A DNA stretch of 64,000 bases from Sphaerotilus natans (lineage in GTDB: Bacteria > Pseudomonadota > Gammaproteobacteria > Burkholderiales > Burkholderiaceae_C), in contig NZ_FTMZ01000009.1 of NCBI RefSeq assembly GCF_900156335.1, positions 97,151-161,150 of the forward strand, written 5' to 3'. This document shows, piece by piece, positions 8,577 through 17,628 of this stretch. Made by a program: the position numbers and the translations under genes. Below the pieces are notes generated by a model. That model was not told where the DNA came from, searched no databases, and saw only the letters and a program-made list of their open reading frames with translations. The first letter of the stretch is position 1; every line of letters starts with the position of its first letter.

Positions 8577-9611
8577 ATGAATTCCGATCCCCGCGCTTCT
8601 GCCCGCCGCCGCGCCACCGGGCGGGTCACGCTGGCCGATGTGGCCCAGGCCGCCGGCGTCAGCCCGATCACTGTCTCGCGCGCGCTGCGTGGCGAGCGCG
8701 CGGTCGATCCCGAGCTGGTCGAGCGGGTGCGCACGGCCGCCGCGCGCCTGGGCTATGTGCCCGATCCGGCCGCGCGCGCGCTGGCCTCGCAGCGCGGCAC
8801 GCATGTGGCGGTGCTGATCCCGCTGCTGTCGAACAACCTGTTCGTCGATCTGATCGAGGCGGTGCAGCACACGCTGCGCCCGGCCGGCTACCAGGCGCTG
8901 ATCGGCATCACCCACTACGACCCCTCCGAGGAGGAGCAGCTGCTGCGCGAGCAGCTGATGCACCGCCCGGCCGGCCTGATCGTCACCGGCCGCAGCCACA
9001 GCCCGGCCGCGCAGGCGCTGATCGACGCCAGCGGCGTGCCCTGCGTGCATGTCATGGAGACGATCGACCTGCCCGGCGTGCACAGCGTCGGCTTCTCGCA
9101 GAAGGCGGCGGGCGCGGCGGTGGTACGTCACCTGATCGCGCGCGGGCGCCGGCGCATCGCCTTCGCCGGCGCGCAGCTCGACGCGCGCACGCTGCAGCGC
9201 CTGGAAGGCTGGCGCGAGGCGCTGGACGAGGCGGGCCTGCACGACGCGCGGCTGGAGTGGCTCAACCCCGCGCCGTCGTCGATGGCGCTGGGCGCGCGGC
9301 TGCTCGAACAGATCCTGTCGATGACGCCGGCGGTCGATGCGATCTTCTTCTGCAACGACGACCTGGCGCAGGGCGCGCTGCTGGCGGCGCAGCGGCTGCG
9401 GGTGGCGGTGCCGACGCAGCTGGCCATCGTCGGCTTCAACGACCTGACCGGCAGCGACCAGATGGTGCCGGCGCTGACCACGGTGCGCACCCCGCGCGGC
9501 GAGATCGGCCAGCGCGCCGCGCAGATGCTGCTGACGCTGATGCGCGGCGGCACGCCCCCAGAGCGCAGCATCGACCTCGGCTTCGAGCTGGTGGTGAGAG
9601 AGAGCAGCTGA
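8577..9611 (+). CDS. gntR: LacI-family regulator of gluconate genes (GntR-like)
   Basis: A 344-residue repressor. The N-terminal helix-turn-helix VTLADVAQAAGVSPITVSRAL is typical of LacI proteins, followed by the hinge region and a periplasmic-binding-like sensor domain (HVAVLIPLLSNNLFVDLIEAV ... AIVGFNDLTGSD). It is divergent from gntK with two matching palindromes between, which supports control of gntK-dctQMP, probably relieved by gluconate or 6-phosphogluconate. The gene name is by function and context; E. coli GntR is of the same family, but orthology was not tested. The next gene to the right reads on the other strand, 13 bases away. Confidence 0.88.
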   Translation: MNSDPRASARRRATGRVTLADVAQAAGVSPITVSRALRGERAVDPELVERVRTAAARLGYVPDPAARALASQRGTHVAVLIPLLSNNLFVDLIEAVQHTLRPAGYQALIGITHYDPSEEEQLLREQLMHRPAGLIVTGRSHSPAAQALIDASGVPCVHVMETIDLPGVHSVGFSQKAAGAAVVRHLIARGRRRIAFAGAQLDARTLQRLEGWREALDEAGLHDARLEWLNPAPSSMALGARLLEQILSMTPAVDAIFFCNDDLAQGALLAAQRLRVAVPTQLAIVGFNDLTGSDQMVPALTTVRTPRGEIGQRAAQMLLTLMRGGTPPERSIDLGFELVVRESS

Positions 9612-9624
9612 GCGCCAATCCGGC

Positions 9625-10119
9625 TCAGGCCGCCGGCACCGCCACCGGCAGCCGCGCCTGCGCCTTGATCTCGCGCAGCACCACGCTGGAGCGCACATGC
9701 GTCACGCCGGGCAGGCGGAACATGGTGTCGTGCAGGAAGCGTTCGTAGGCCTTGATGTCGGCCACCAGCACGCGCAGCACATAGTCGCTCTGGCCGGTGG
9801 TGCTGTAGCCGCTGACGATCTGCGGGCAGGCGGCCACCGCGCGCTCGAAGCGCTGCACCGTCTCCTCGGTGTGCGGCGCCAGATTGACCTCGGCGATCAC
9901 GCACAGCGACAGCCCGGCCTTCTCGCGGTCGACCGTCACGGTGTAGCCGGTGACCACGCCGCGAGCCTCCAGCTCGCGCAGCCGCTTCCAGCAGGAGGTG
10001 GTGGACATGCCGACGCGCTCGGCGATCTGCGCCACCGACTGGCGCGAGTCGCGCTGCAGCTCGTTGAGGATCAGCGCGTCGCGCCGATCCAGCCTGTCGG
10101 TCTGATCGGGACTGTCCAT
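9625..10119 (-). CDS. Lrp/AsnC-family regulator
   Basis: A 164-residue Lrp-type regulator. The N-terminal winged helix (LDRRDALILNELQRDSRQSV, then RVGMSTTSCWKRLRELEARGVVTGY) is followed by the alpha-beta RAM sensor domain that binds an amino acid. The start is the ATG at 10119. It is divergent from the indolepyruvate oxidoreductase gene with 128 bases between the two starts. In many proteobacteria this pairing reflects control of aromatic amino-acid breakdown by an amino-acid-responsive regulator; that role is inferred here. Confidence 0.9.
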   Translation of the reverse strand: MDSPDQTDRLDRRDALILNELQRDSRQSVAQIAERVGMSTTSCWKRLRELEARGVVTGYTVTVDREKAGLSLCVIAEVNLAPHTEETVQRFERAVAACPQIVSGYSTTGQSDYVLRVLVADIKAYERFLHDTMFRLPGVTHVRSSVVLREIKAQARLPVAVPAA

Positions 10120-10247
10120 TCATCGGTCTCCGCAGCAATCGGAATGCCTGTTCTCGAATCAGCCATCCTGCGCGAAACGAAAGAACGACGCTACCGGCAT
10201 CGATCCCTAGAGTCTTGCGGCATCACGACAAGAACCGGAGACTGACG

Positions 10248-13200
10248 ATGAATGCCCCTTTGCCCGCGCACACCCTGCTGCGCCCCGAGGTTCGGCTGGA
10301 GGACGCGCTGCTGGCGCGCAGCGGCACGGTGCTGCTCAGCGGCACGCAGGCGCTGGTCCGGCTGCCGCTGATGCAGCGCGACGCGGACACCGCACGCGGC
10401 CTGGACAGCGCCGGCTTCGTCAGCGGCTACCGCGGCTCGCCGCTCGGCCAGGTGGACCAGCAGGTCTGGAAGGCCAGGGCGGCCTATGACGCGGCGGGCG
10501 TGCGCTTCCTGCCCGCCATCAACGAGGAGCTGGCCGCCACCGCGGTGCTGGGCACGCAGCGCGTCGAGGCCGATCCGCAGCGCGAGGTCGAGGGCGTGTT
10601 CGCGCTCTGGTACGGCAAGGGGCCCGGCGTGGACCGCGCGGGCGACGCGCTGCACCACGGCAACGCCTACGGCGCCTCGCCGCACGGCGGCGTGCTGGTG
10701 GTCGCGGGCGACGACCACGGCTGCGTGTCCTCGTCGATGCCGCACCAGAGCGACCGCGTCTTCCAGGCCTGGAAGATGCCAGTGCTGTCGCCCGCCAACG
10801 TCGCCGAGCTGATCGAGTTCGGGCTGCACGGCTGGGCGCTGTCGCGCTTCTCGGGCGCCTGGGTCGGGCTGACGGCGCTCTCGGAGGTGGTCGAGAGCAG
10901 CGCCACCGTCGATCTGGACACCATCGCGCGGGCGACGGCGCGTTGGCAGGACGCCGAGGCGGTGCGGGCGCAGACCGGCTTCGCGCCGCCGGCCGACGGC
11001 CTGCACTACCGCTGGCCCGACCTGCCCTCGCTGGCGATCGAGCAGCGCCTGCACGCCAAGCTCGACGCGGTGCGCGCCTTCGCCCGCGTCAACCCGATCG
11101 ACCGGATAGTGATCGAGTCGGCGCAGGCCACCGTCGGCATCGTCACCGTCGGCAAGGCGCATGCGGACCTGATGGAGGTGCTGCGCCGGCTGGCGCTGTC
11201 GCCGGCGCAGCTGGCAGCGGCCGGCGTGCGGCTCTACAAGGTGGGCCTGAGCTGGCCGGTCGAGCCCACGCGGCTGCGCGCCTTCGCGCAGGGCCTGAGC
11301 GAGATCCTGGTCGTCGAGGAGAAGGCGCCGATCGTCGAGGAGCAGCTGCGCGAGCTGCTCTATGCCGCGCCCGCCGACGCCCGGCCCGCCGTGCTGGGCA
11401 AGCGCGACCGCCACGGCGCGCCGCTGCTGAGCGAGCTGGGCGAGCTGCGCCCCTCGCGGCTGATCGAGCCGGTCGCGGCCTGGCTGGCCGGCCATGATGC
11501 GCGGCTGGACCGCCGCGCCCTCGTCGTCGACTTCACCGTGCCGCGCCTGCCCGCGGGCACGCCCGAGGCGCCGCGGCGCGCGCCGTGGTTCTGCGCCGGC
11601 TGCCCGCACAACCTGTCGACGAAAGTGCCCGAGGGCTCGCGCGCGCAGGCCGGCATCGGCTGCCATTTCATGGCGAGCTGGATGGACCGCGACACCGAGG
11701 GCCTGATCCAGATGGGCGGCGAGGGCGTGGACTGGGTCTCGCACGCGATGTTCACCCGCGAGCCGCATGTCTTCCAGAACCTCGGCGACGGCACCTATTA
11801 CCACTCCGGCTACCTCGCGATCCGCCAGGCGGTGGCGGCGAAAGCGACGCTGACCTACAAGATCCTGTTCAACGACGCGGTGGCGATGACCGGCGGCCAG
11901 CCGGTCGACGGCACGACCAGCCCGGACCGCATCGCCCGCCAGGTCGAGGCCGAGGGCGTGACGCGCATCGCGCTGCTCAGCGACGACATCGCCCGGTACG
12001 ACGGCCAGCGCGACCGCTTTCCGGCTGGCACCACCTTCCACGACCGCGACGCGCTCGACGCGGTGCAGCGCGAGCTGCGCGCCACGAAGGGCGTGACGGT
12101 GCTGATCTACGAGCAGACCTGCGCGGCCGAGAAGCGCCGCCGGCGCCGCAAGGGGGCGATGGACACGCCGGCGCGGCGGCTGCACATCCACCCCGGCGTC
12201 TGCGAGGGCTGCGGCGACTGCAGCGCGCAGTCCAACTGCGTCGCGGTGCAGCCGATCGACACGCCGATGGGCCGCAAGCGCCGCATCGACGCCTCGGCCT
12301 GCAACCTCGACGAATCCTGCGCCAAGGGCTTCTGCCCGAGCTTCGTCGGCCTGGTGGGCGCCACGCCCCGGCGGCGCAGCGGCGCGCTGACCGGCGCCAC
12401 CGGCGCGGGCAGCAACTTCCGCCGCCGGGTCGAGGCGCTGCCCGCGCCCGTGCGGCCCGGCACGCTGGACGAGGCGCCCTGGGACCTGCTCGTCACCGGG
12501 GTGGGCGGCACCGGCGTCATCACCGTGGGCATGCTGATCGCGATGGCGGCGCATCTGGAGGGCCGCGCGGCCAGCGTGCTCGACTTCATGGGCTTCGCGC
12601 AGAAGGGCGGCGCGGTGCTGAGCTTCGTGCGCCTGGCCGACCGGCCCGAGCTGCTGCACCCGGTGCGCATCGACGCGCAGCAGGCCGACGCGCTGCTGGC
12701 CTGCGATCTGGTGGTCGGCGCCTCGCCCGAGGCGCTGCAGACGCTGCGCCACGGCCGCACCCGGGTGGTGGCCAACCGGCATGAGACGCCGGTCGCCGCC
12801 TCGATGCACCAGCCCGACGCGCAGGTGCCGGTGGCCGACCTGTGCCTGCGCCTGGAGCGGGCCGCCGGCGCCGACCGGCTCGACACGCTCGACGCGCAGC
12901 AGCTCGCCGAGGCCTTTCTGGGCGACACGATCGTCTCGAACATCGTCGCGCTGGGCTTTGCCTGGCAGCGCGGGCTGGTGCCGGTGGGCCTGGCGGCGCT
13001 GGAGCGCGCGATCGAGCTCAACGGCGTCGCGGTCGAGGCCAACCGGGCGGCCTTCGCGCTGGGCCGGCTGGCCGCGGGCGACGCCGAGGGCTGCCGCGCG
13101 CTGCTGGGCACGGCCACCGCGGCGCTGGCGTCCGCCGACGCGTCCGCCGACGCGTCTGCCGATGCGTCTGCCGATGCGTTCGCCGAGACGCTCGATGCGC

Positions 13201-13946
13201 TGCTCGCCCGCGGCACCGCGCTTCTGAGCACCTACCAGGACGCCGCCTGGGCCGCGCGCTGGCGCGAGCGCGTCGAGCGGGTGCGCGCCTTCGAGGCCGC
13301 CCTGCCCCCCTTGCCCACCACGCCCCCCTTCCGTCATTCCCGCGAAAGCGGGAACCCACCCCCCACCTCCACGCCCCCCCTGCCCCTCACCCACACCGTC
13401 GCCACCCAGCTGCTGCGCCTGATGAGCGTGAAGGACGAATACGAGGTCGCGCGGCTGCTGAGCGATCCGGCCTTCCTCGACAGCCTGAAGGCGCAGTACG
13501 AGGGCGACTGGCGGCTGGAGTTCCATCTGGCGCCGCCGTGGCTGGGCACAAAAAAGCGCCGCTTCGACGCACGCTGGATGCGGCCGCTGCTGCGGCTGCT
13601 GGCGCACGGCCGAGCCTGGCGCGGCCGCTGGTTCGATCCCTTCGGCCACAGCGCCGAGCGCCGGGATGAGCGCGCGCTGCTCGCCGCCTACGAGGCGCGG
13701 GTGGACGAACTGATCGAGGCGCTGCGCCAGGACGCCGCGCCGGCCAGGCGCCGGCTGGCGCAGCAGATCGCCGCGGTGCCGGCGACGATCCGCGGCTACG
13801 GCCATGTGCGCCAGCGCCACCAGGAAACCGCCCTGGCGCAGGAGGCCGAGCTGCTGCACCGGCTCGACCCGGCGCGCCACCCCAGGCCGGCCGGCGGCGC
13901 GCAGGCCGGGCAGTTCCGGGGGATCGCGATCAGCGCGACCCGCTGA
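10248..13946 (+). CDS. Fused indolepyruvate ferredoxin oxidoreductase (IorA-IorB)
   Basis: A 1232-residue single chain joining the alpha and beta parts of 2-oxoacid:ferredoxin oxidoreductase, which converts aryl pyruvates from aromatic amino acids to aryl-acetyl-CoA. The N-terminal pyrimidine-binding domain has SGYRGSPLGQVDQQVW. The thiamine-diphosphate region holds CAGCPHNLST and GIGCHFMASWMDRDT. A cysteine-rich segment near residues 645-700 (VCEGCGDCSAQSNC and ESCAKGFCPSF) suits Fe-S binding, and the gamma-type domain follows (GVGGTGVITVGMLI). The start is the ATG at 10248 with CCGGAG before it. Two short repeats interrupt the C-terminal part (listed separately); the frame stays open through both. 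Confidence 0.92.
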   Translation: MNAPLPAHTLLRPEVRLEDALLARSGTVLLSGTQALVRLPLMQRDADTARGLDSAGFVSGYRGSPLGQVDQQVWKARAAYDAAGVRFLPAINEELAATAVLGTQRVEADPQREVEGVFALWYGKGPGVDRAGDALHHGNAYGASPHGGVLVVAGDDHGCVSSSMPHQSDRVFQAWKMPVLSPANVAELIEFGLHGWALSRFSGAWVGLTALSEVVESSATVDLDTIARATARWQDAEAVRAQTGFAPPADGLHYRWPDLPSLAIEQRLHAKLDAVRAFARVNPIDRIVIESAQATVGIVTVGKAHADLMEVLRRLALSPAQLAAAGVRLYKVGLSWPVEPTRLRAFAQGLSEILVVEEKAPIVEEQLRELLYAAPADARPAVLGKRDRHGAPLLSELGELRPSRLIEPVAAWLAGHDARLDRRALVVDFTVPRLPAGTPEAPRRAPWFCAGCPHNLSTKVPEGSRAQAGIGCHFMASWMDRDTEGLIQMGGEGVDWVSHAMFTREPHVFQNLGDGTYYHSGYLAIRQAVAAKATLTYKILFNDAVAMTGGQPVDGTTSPDRIARQVEAEGVTRIALLSDDIARYDGQRDRFPAGTTFHDRDALDAVQRELRATKGVTVLIYEQTCAAEKRRRRRKGAMDTPARRLHIHPGVCEGCGDCSAQSNCVAVQPIDTPMGRKRRIDASACNLDESCAKGFCPSFVGLVGATPRRRSGALTGATGAGSNFRRRVEALPAPVRPGTLDEAPWDLLVTGVGGTGVITVGMLIAMAAHLEGRAASVLDFMGFAQKGGAVLSFVRLADRPELLHPVRIDAQQADALLACDLVVGASPEALQTLRHGRTRVVANRHETPVAASMHQPDAQVPVADLCLRLERAAGADRLDTLDAQQLAEAFLGDTIVSNIVALGFAWQRGLVPVGLAALERAIELNGVAVEANRAAFALGRLAAGDAEGCRALLGTATAALASADASADASADASADAFAETLDALLARGTALLSTYQDAAWAARWRERVERVRAFEAALPPLPTTPPFRHSRESGNPPPTSTPPLPLTHTVATQLLRLMSVKDEYEVARLLSDPAFLDSLKAQYEGDWRLEFHLAPPWLGTKKRRFDARWMRPLLRLLAHGRAWRGRWFDPFGHSAERRDERALLAAYEARVDELIEALRQDAAPARRRLAQQIAAVPATIRGYGHVRQRHQETALAQEAELLHRLDPARHPRPAGGAQAGQFRGIAISATR
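13131..13190 (+). repeat. 12-base tandem repeat inside the oxidoreductase gene
   Basis: Five units of TCYGCCGAYGCG; the last is degenerate. They encode Ser-Ala-Asp-Ala repeats near residue 962. Being a multiple of three they keep the frame. They sit between folded parts, which suggests a flexible and length-variable linker. Confidence 0.85.
13333..13358. repeat. Palindromic intergenic-type repeat inside a coding region
   Basis: The hairpin TTCCCGC (13337-13343), loop GAAA, GCGGGAA (13348-13354), preceded by GTCA, matches a short palindromic element common in many proteobacterial genomes, usually between genes. When such elements fall inside genes they typically encode RHSRESGNP, and that is exactly what is read here. 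It sits in a Pro/Thr-rich linker of the fused oxidoreductase, so the protein tolerates it. Confidence 0.75.
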
Positions 13947-13972
13947 CAGGCCGTATCGGCCCGGCGCGATCT

Positions 13973-14332
13973 TCAGCCACGCGGCGAGCGCGCCAGCCGA
14001 TAGCTCATGTAGTTGCCCTGCAGCAGCTGCGAGTACTGGCAGCTCTGCGCGTGGCCGCGGGCGCAGTAGGTGTCGAAATAGGCCAGGCCGTTGTAGAAGG
14101 CATCGCAGTCGCGCCAGTAGCTGTTGACCGCGCAGCCGTAGCCGGCGGTGTCGGTGCTGACGTAGTACTGGTAGAGCGCCAGGTCGGAGACCGGCGGTGC
14201 ACTGCCGCCGCCCGAGGCTGGCGGCGGGCTGGCCGAGTCGTCTCCGCCTCCGCCTCCGCCGCAGCCGGACAGCGCCAGCGCCAGCAGCAGGACCAGAGGG
14301 CGGATCAGGCGCCGGGGTCGGGGGGTGGACAT
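13973..14332 (-). CDS. Small lipoprotein of unknown function
   Basis: A 119-residue protein that I do not recognise. It has a lipoprotein signal: basic start, hydrophobic stretch LVLLLALALSGC with the lipobox cysteine, then a glycine run and a Ser/Pro/Gly spacer. The mature part contains four cysteines (CAVNSYWRDC, YCARGHAQSC), many tyrosines and short aromatic repeats, suggestive of a disulfide-stabilised extracytoplasmic domain. The start is the ATG at 14332 with GAGGAGA upstream; a longer frame continues upstream but has no lipoprotein signal at its start. Convergent with the oxidoreductase gene, with 26 bases between stops. Confidence 0.7.
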   Translation of the reverse strand: MSTPRPRRLIRPLVLLLALALSGCGGGGGGDDSASPPPASGGGSAPPVSDLALYQYYVSTDTAGYGCAVNSYWRDCDAFYNGLAYFDTYCARGHAQSCQYSQLLQGNYMSYRLARSPRG

Positions 14333-14495
14333 GGCAGGTCTCCTCGTCAGGCCGATGAATCGGCTCATTTGAAAAATCTCGATCAATCGGAAAAATATCA
14401 CGACGTTCTTCACATGGGAGCAATGATTCCTGACGCAACGCCTGCAGCGATGTCCGGACACGACAGCGCCGCGCCCGGCCGCGCACAATCTCGCC

Positions 14496-15611
14496 ATGAA
14501 CACCCTCGACGATCCCCGCCACGACCGTGAAGCCGGCTCGCGCCGCAGCACCCGCGACACCACCCGCATCGACGACACCCGCATCGACGCGGTGCGCCCC
14601 CTGATCACCCCGGCGCTGCTGCACGAGCGCCTGCCCGTGAGCGAGGCCGCGCAGGCGCTGGTCGAGCAGGCGCGCAGCGAGATCGCCGACGTGCTGCACG
14701 GCCGCGACGACCGGCTGATCGTCGTCGTCGGGCCCTGCTCGATCCACGATCACGCGCAGGCGATGGAATACGCCGCGCGCCTGAAGCCGCTGGCCGACGA
14801 GCTGCGCGGCGAGCTGGTCACGGTGATGCGCGTCTACTTCGAGAAGCCGCGCACCACCGTGGGCTGGAAGGGCTACATCAATGACCCGCACCTGGACGGC
14901 AGCTTCGCGATCAACGAGGGCCTGGAGCGCGCGCGCGCCCTGCTGCTCGACATCCTGGGCGCCGGCCTGCCGGCGGCCACCGAGTTCCTGGACCTGCTCA
15001 GCCCGCAGTACATCGCCGAGCTGATCTCCTGGGGCGCCATCGGCGCGCGCACCACCGAGAGCCAGAGCCACCGCCAGCTCGCCTCGGGCCTGAGCTGCCC
15101 GGTCGGCTTCAAGAACGGCACCGACGGCAGCATCCGCATCGCCGCCGACGCCATCCTGGCCGCCAGCGCGCCGCACGCCTTCATGGGCATGACCAAGATG
15201 GGCGTGGCCGCCGTCTTCGAGACCCGCGGCAACGCCGACTGCCACGTCATCCTGCGCGGCGGCTCGAAGGGCCCGAACCACGGCACGGCCGATGTGGACG
15301 CCGCCTGCGCGATGCTGAAGACCTCGGGCCTGCGCGAGCAGGTGATGGTCGACCTGTCGCACGCCAACAGCAGCAAGCAGCACCGCCGCCAGATCGAGGT
15401 CGCCGAGGACATCGCCACCCGCATCGCCGCCGGCGATCAACGCATCACCGGCGTGATGATCGAGAGCCACCTGGAAGAAGGCCGTCAGGACCTGGTCGCC
15501 GGCCAGCCCCTGAAGCACGGCGTGTCGATCACCGACGCCTGCATCGGCTTCGCGCAGACCGAGCCGGTGCTGCGCCGGCTGGCCGAGGCGGTGCGCGCAC
15601 GCCGCGGCTGA
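14496..15611 (+). CDS. aroG: 3-deoxy-7-phosphoheptulonate (DAHP) synthase, class I
   Basis: A 371-residue enzyme that joins phosphoenolpyruvate and erythrose 4-phosphate in the first step of the shikimate pathway. Signatures are GPCSIHDHAQAMEYAARL, the PEP/metal segment RVYFEKPRTTVGWKGYINDP (parts EKPRTTVGWKG), LDLLSPQYIAELISWGAIGARTTESQ (parts) and GGSKGPNHG. Length and motifs match the AroG/F/H group; which aromatic amino acid inhibits it cannot be read reliably. An Arg/Asp/Thr-rich N-terminal extension precedes the core. The 163 bases upstream are AT-rich for this genome, as expected of a promoter. Confidence 0.94.
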   Translation: MNTLDDPRHDREAGSRRSTRDTTRIDDTRIDAVRPLITPALLHERLPVSEAAQALVEQARSEIADVLHGRDDRLIVVVGPCSIHDHAQAMEYAARLKPLADELRGELVTVMRVYFEKPRTTVGWKGYINDPHLDGSFAINEGLERARALLLDILGAGLPAATEFLDLLSPQYIAELISWGAIGARTTESQSHRQLASGLSCPVGFKNGTDGSIRIAADAILAASAPHAFMGMTKMGVAAVFETRGNADCHVILRGGSKGPNHGTADVDAACAMLKTSGLREQVMVDLSHANSSKQHRRQIEVAEDIATRIAAGDQRITGVMIESHLEEGRQDLVAGQPLKHGVSITDACIGFAQTEPVLRRLAEAVRARRG

Positions 15612-15631
15612 TCGGCCGGGAAATCAGGCCA

Positions 15632-17464
15632 TCAGCGGGCCGCGTCGAGCAGGGCGCCCGCCAGGGCCTGGCCCAGCACCGCCTCGAAGGGCTCGGGGCG
15701 GTGCAGCAGATGGCCCTGGGCAAAGTCGATGCCCAGCTCGCGAAGCTGCTCGAGCACGCCGGGCGCATCGACGAACTCGGCCACCGTCGTCATCCCGACC
15801 ACCTGCGCGATGTCGCGGAAGCACCGCACCGTCGCCAGGTCCAGCGCATCGCGGCCCAGCTCGCGGATGAACTGGCCGTCGATCTTCAGCACATCCACCG
15901 GCAGCGTCTTCAGATAGCCGAAGGACGAGGCGCCGGCGCCGAAGTCGTCCAGCGCGATGCGGATGCCCAGCGCGCGCATCGCCGCCATGAAGCGCGCCGC
16001 ATCATCCGGCCGGGTGATCGCCGCGGTCTCGGTGACCTCGAAGCACAGCGCCTGCACATCGAAGCGGGCCTCGCGCACCAGGTCGGTCACATAGTCGCGA
16101 AAGCCCCCGTCGCTGAGCGACTGGCCCGACAGATTGATCGCGACGCGCTCGGGGCGCAGCCCCGCAGCCGCGGCCCGGTCCAGCTGCGCGAACACCTGCC
16201 GCACCACCCAGCGATCGATGCGGGCGGCCAGCTGGAAGCGCTCCGCCGCCGGCAGGAAATGGCCGGGCGGCACCAGCGCGCCGTCGTCGCCGTCACGCAG
16301 CCGCAGCAGCACCTCGCAGTGCAGACCGCCGCCCTGCCGGCCGATCGGCAGGATGCGCTGCGCGTGCAGCTCGAAGCGGTCCTCGTCGAGCGCCTGCTCG
16401 AGCCGGCGCGCCCAGTGCATCTGGCCCTGGTGCTGGCGCAGCGTCTCGTCGGTGTCGAACCAGAGGTGCACCCGGTTGCGCCCGGCCTCCTTGGCGACAT
16501 AGCAGGCCGAATCGGCCGCCTGCATCACCGCATCGGCCTGGCGCCAGCGTGCATCCAGCGGCACCAGACCGATGCTCGCCCCCACACGGAAGCGCCGGCC
16601 GTCATGCACGAAGCGGAATTCCTCCATGCGCTCGCAGATCAGCTGCGCGACACGCTGCGCCTGATGAACGCCGCAGCGCTCCAGCAGCACGCCGAACTCG
16701 TCACCGCCCAGACGCGCCAGCGTGTCGCCCGGACGCACGCAGCCGCCCAGCAGCTGGCCGATCTGCAGCAGCAGCCGATCTCCGGTCGGGTGGCCGCAGG
16801 CGTCGTTGATCAGCTTGAACTGGTCCAGATCGAGATAGAGCAGCGCATGGCGGGTGCCCTCCTCGCGCGAACGCTGCAGCACCTGCTGCAGGCGCCGGTC
16901 GAACTCGCCCCGGTTGAGCAGCCCGGTCAGCAGGTCGTGGCTGGCGCGCCAGCGCATCTCGCGGTCGAGCCGGCGCTGTTCGGTCACATCGTGGAAGACC
17001 AGCACCACGCCGGACAGCCGCCCCTGCGCATCATGGATGGGCGCCGCCGAATCCTCGATGCCGCATTCGTCGCCACTGCGAGAAATCAGCCGCATCGGCT
17101 GGCTGCCGCGCACCGCACGGCCCTCGGCCAGACAGCGCTGCAGGGGATGCATGCCGAGCGGCAGGCCCTGCTCCTCGTCGACCGGCTGGTAGACCGCCTC
17201 GACCGGCAGCCCCTGCGCCGCGCCATGACACCAGCCGGTCATGCGCTCGGCCGCCGGATTCATCCACAGCACATGGCCGGCGGCATCGGTGGTGATGACC
17301 GCATCGGCGATCGCATGCAGCGTGACCTGCAGCAGCTCGCGGCTGTGGTGCAGGGCCTCGACCGTCTGCGCCACCTGCCCGCGCAGCTGGGTCAGCTCGT
17401 CAGGGCAGGATGCGGTCAGGGTGTCGAGAATGTGCAGCGCGGACGTCAGATCGACAGGAGACAT
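15632..17464 (-). CDS. PAS-GGDEF-EAL cyclic-di-GMP signalling protein
   Basis: A 610-residue cytoplasmic signalling protein. A PAS sensor spans about residues 45-160, a GGDEF diguanylate cyclase domain about 175-335 with an intact GGDEF at 253-257 and an RxxD inhibitory site (RPGD, 244-247) five residues upstream, and an EAL phosphodiesterase domain about 350-600. The EAL motif reads EVLLR (384-388); the later NLSGQSLSD, EVTET and LDDFGAGASSFGYLK are conserved. Both halves could be active, or GGDEF may regulate EAL. No membrane segment. The start is the ATG at 17464. The gene ends 20 bases from the end of the DAHP synthase gene on the other strand. Confidence 0.92.
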   Translation of the reverse strand: MSPVDLTSALHILDTLTASCPDELTQLRGQVAQTVEALHHSRELLQVTLHAIADAVITTDAAGHVLWMNPAAERMTGWCHGAAQGLPVEAVYQPVDEEQGLPLGMHPLQRCLAEGRAVRGSQPMRLISRSGDECGIEDSAAPIHDAQGRLSGVVLVFHDVTEQRRLDREMRWRASHDLLTGLLNRGEFDRRLQQVLQRSREEGTRHALLYLDLDQFKLINDACGHPTGDRLLLQIGQLLGGCVRPGDTLARLGGDEFGVLLERCGVHQAQRVAQLICERMEEFRFVHDGRRFRVGASIGLVPLDARWRQADAVMQAADSACYVAKEAGRNRVHLWFDTDETLRQHQGQMHWARRLEQALDEDRFELHAQRILPIGRQGGGLHCEVLLRLRDGDDGALVPPGHFLPAAERFQLAARIDRWVVRQVFAQLDRAAAAGLRPERVAINLSGQSLSDGGFRDYVTDLVREARFDVQALCFEVTETAAITRPDDAARFMAAMRALGIRIALDDFGAGASSFGYLKTLPVDVLKIDGQFIRELGRDALDLATVRCFRDIAQVVGMTTVAEFVDAPGVLEQLRELGIDFAQGHLLHRPEPFEAVLGQALAGALLDAAR

Positions 17465-17628
17465 GGACGGTTCAGGGATTCAGGACGGCAAGGTTGATCT
17501 CGTCAGCCAGGTACAGCACTGATCCACGGGCCGAGTGTGTCTGCAAATGAAGAAATTCCCGTTCTCGCCATTGTTCCTGTTATGTGAACAAATTGCGAAT
17601 TAATCAAAAAATGAATCATTCTTTGAAC

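Noticed and set aside
10191..15518. A very long open frame opposite the oxidoreductase and DAHP synthase genes
   Set aside because: Its composition is that of a reverse-frame shadow of high-G+C genes, it crosses two well-supported genes on the other strand, and no family motif is seen.
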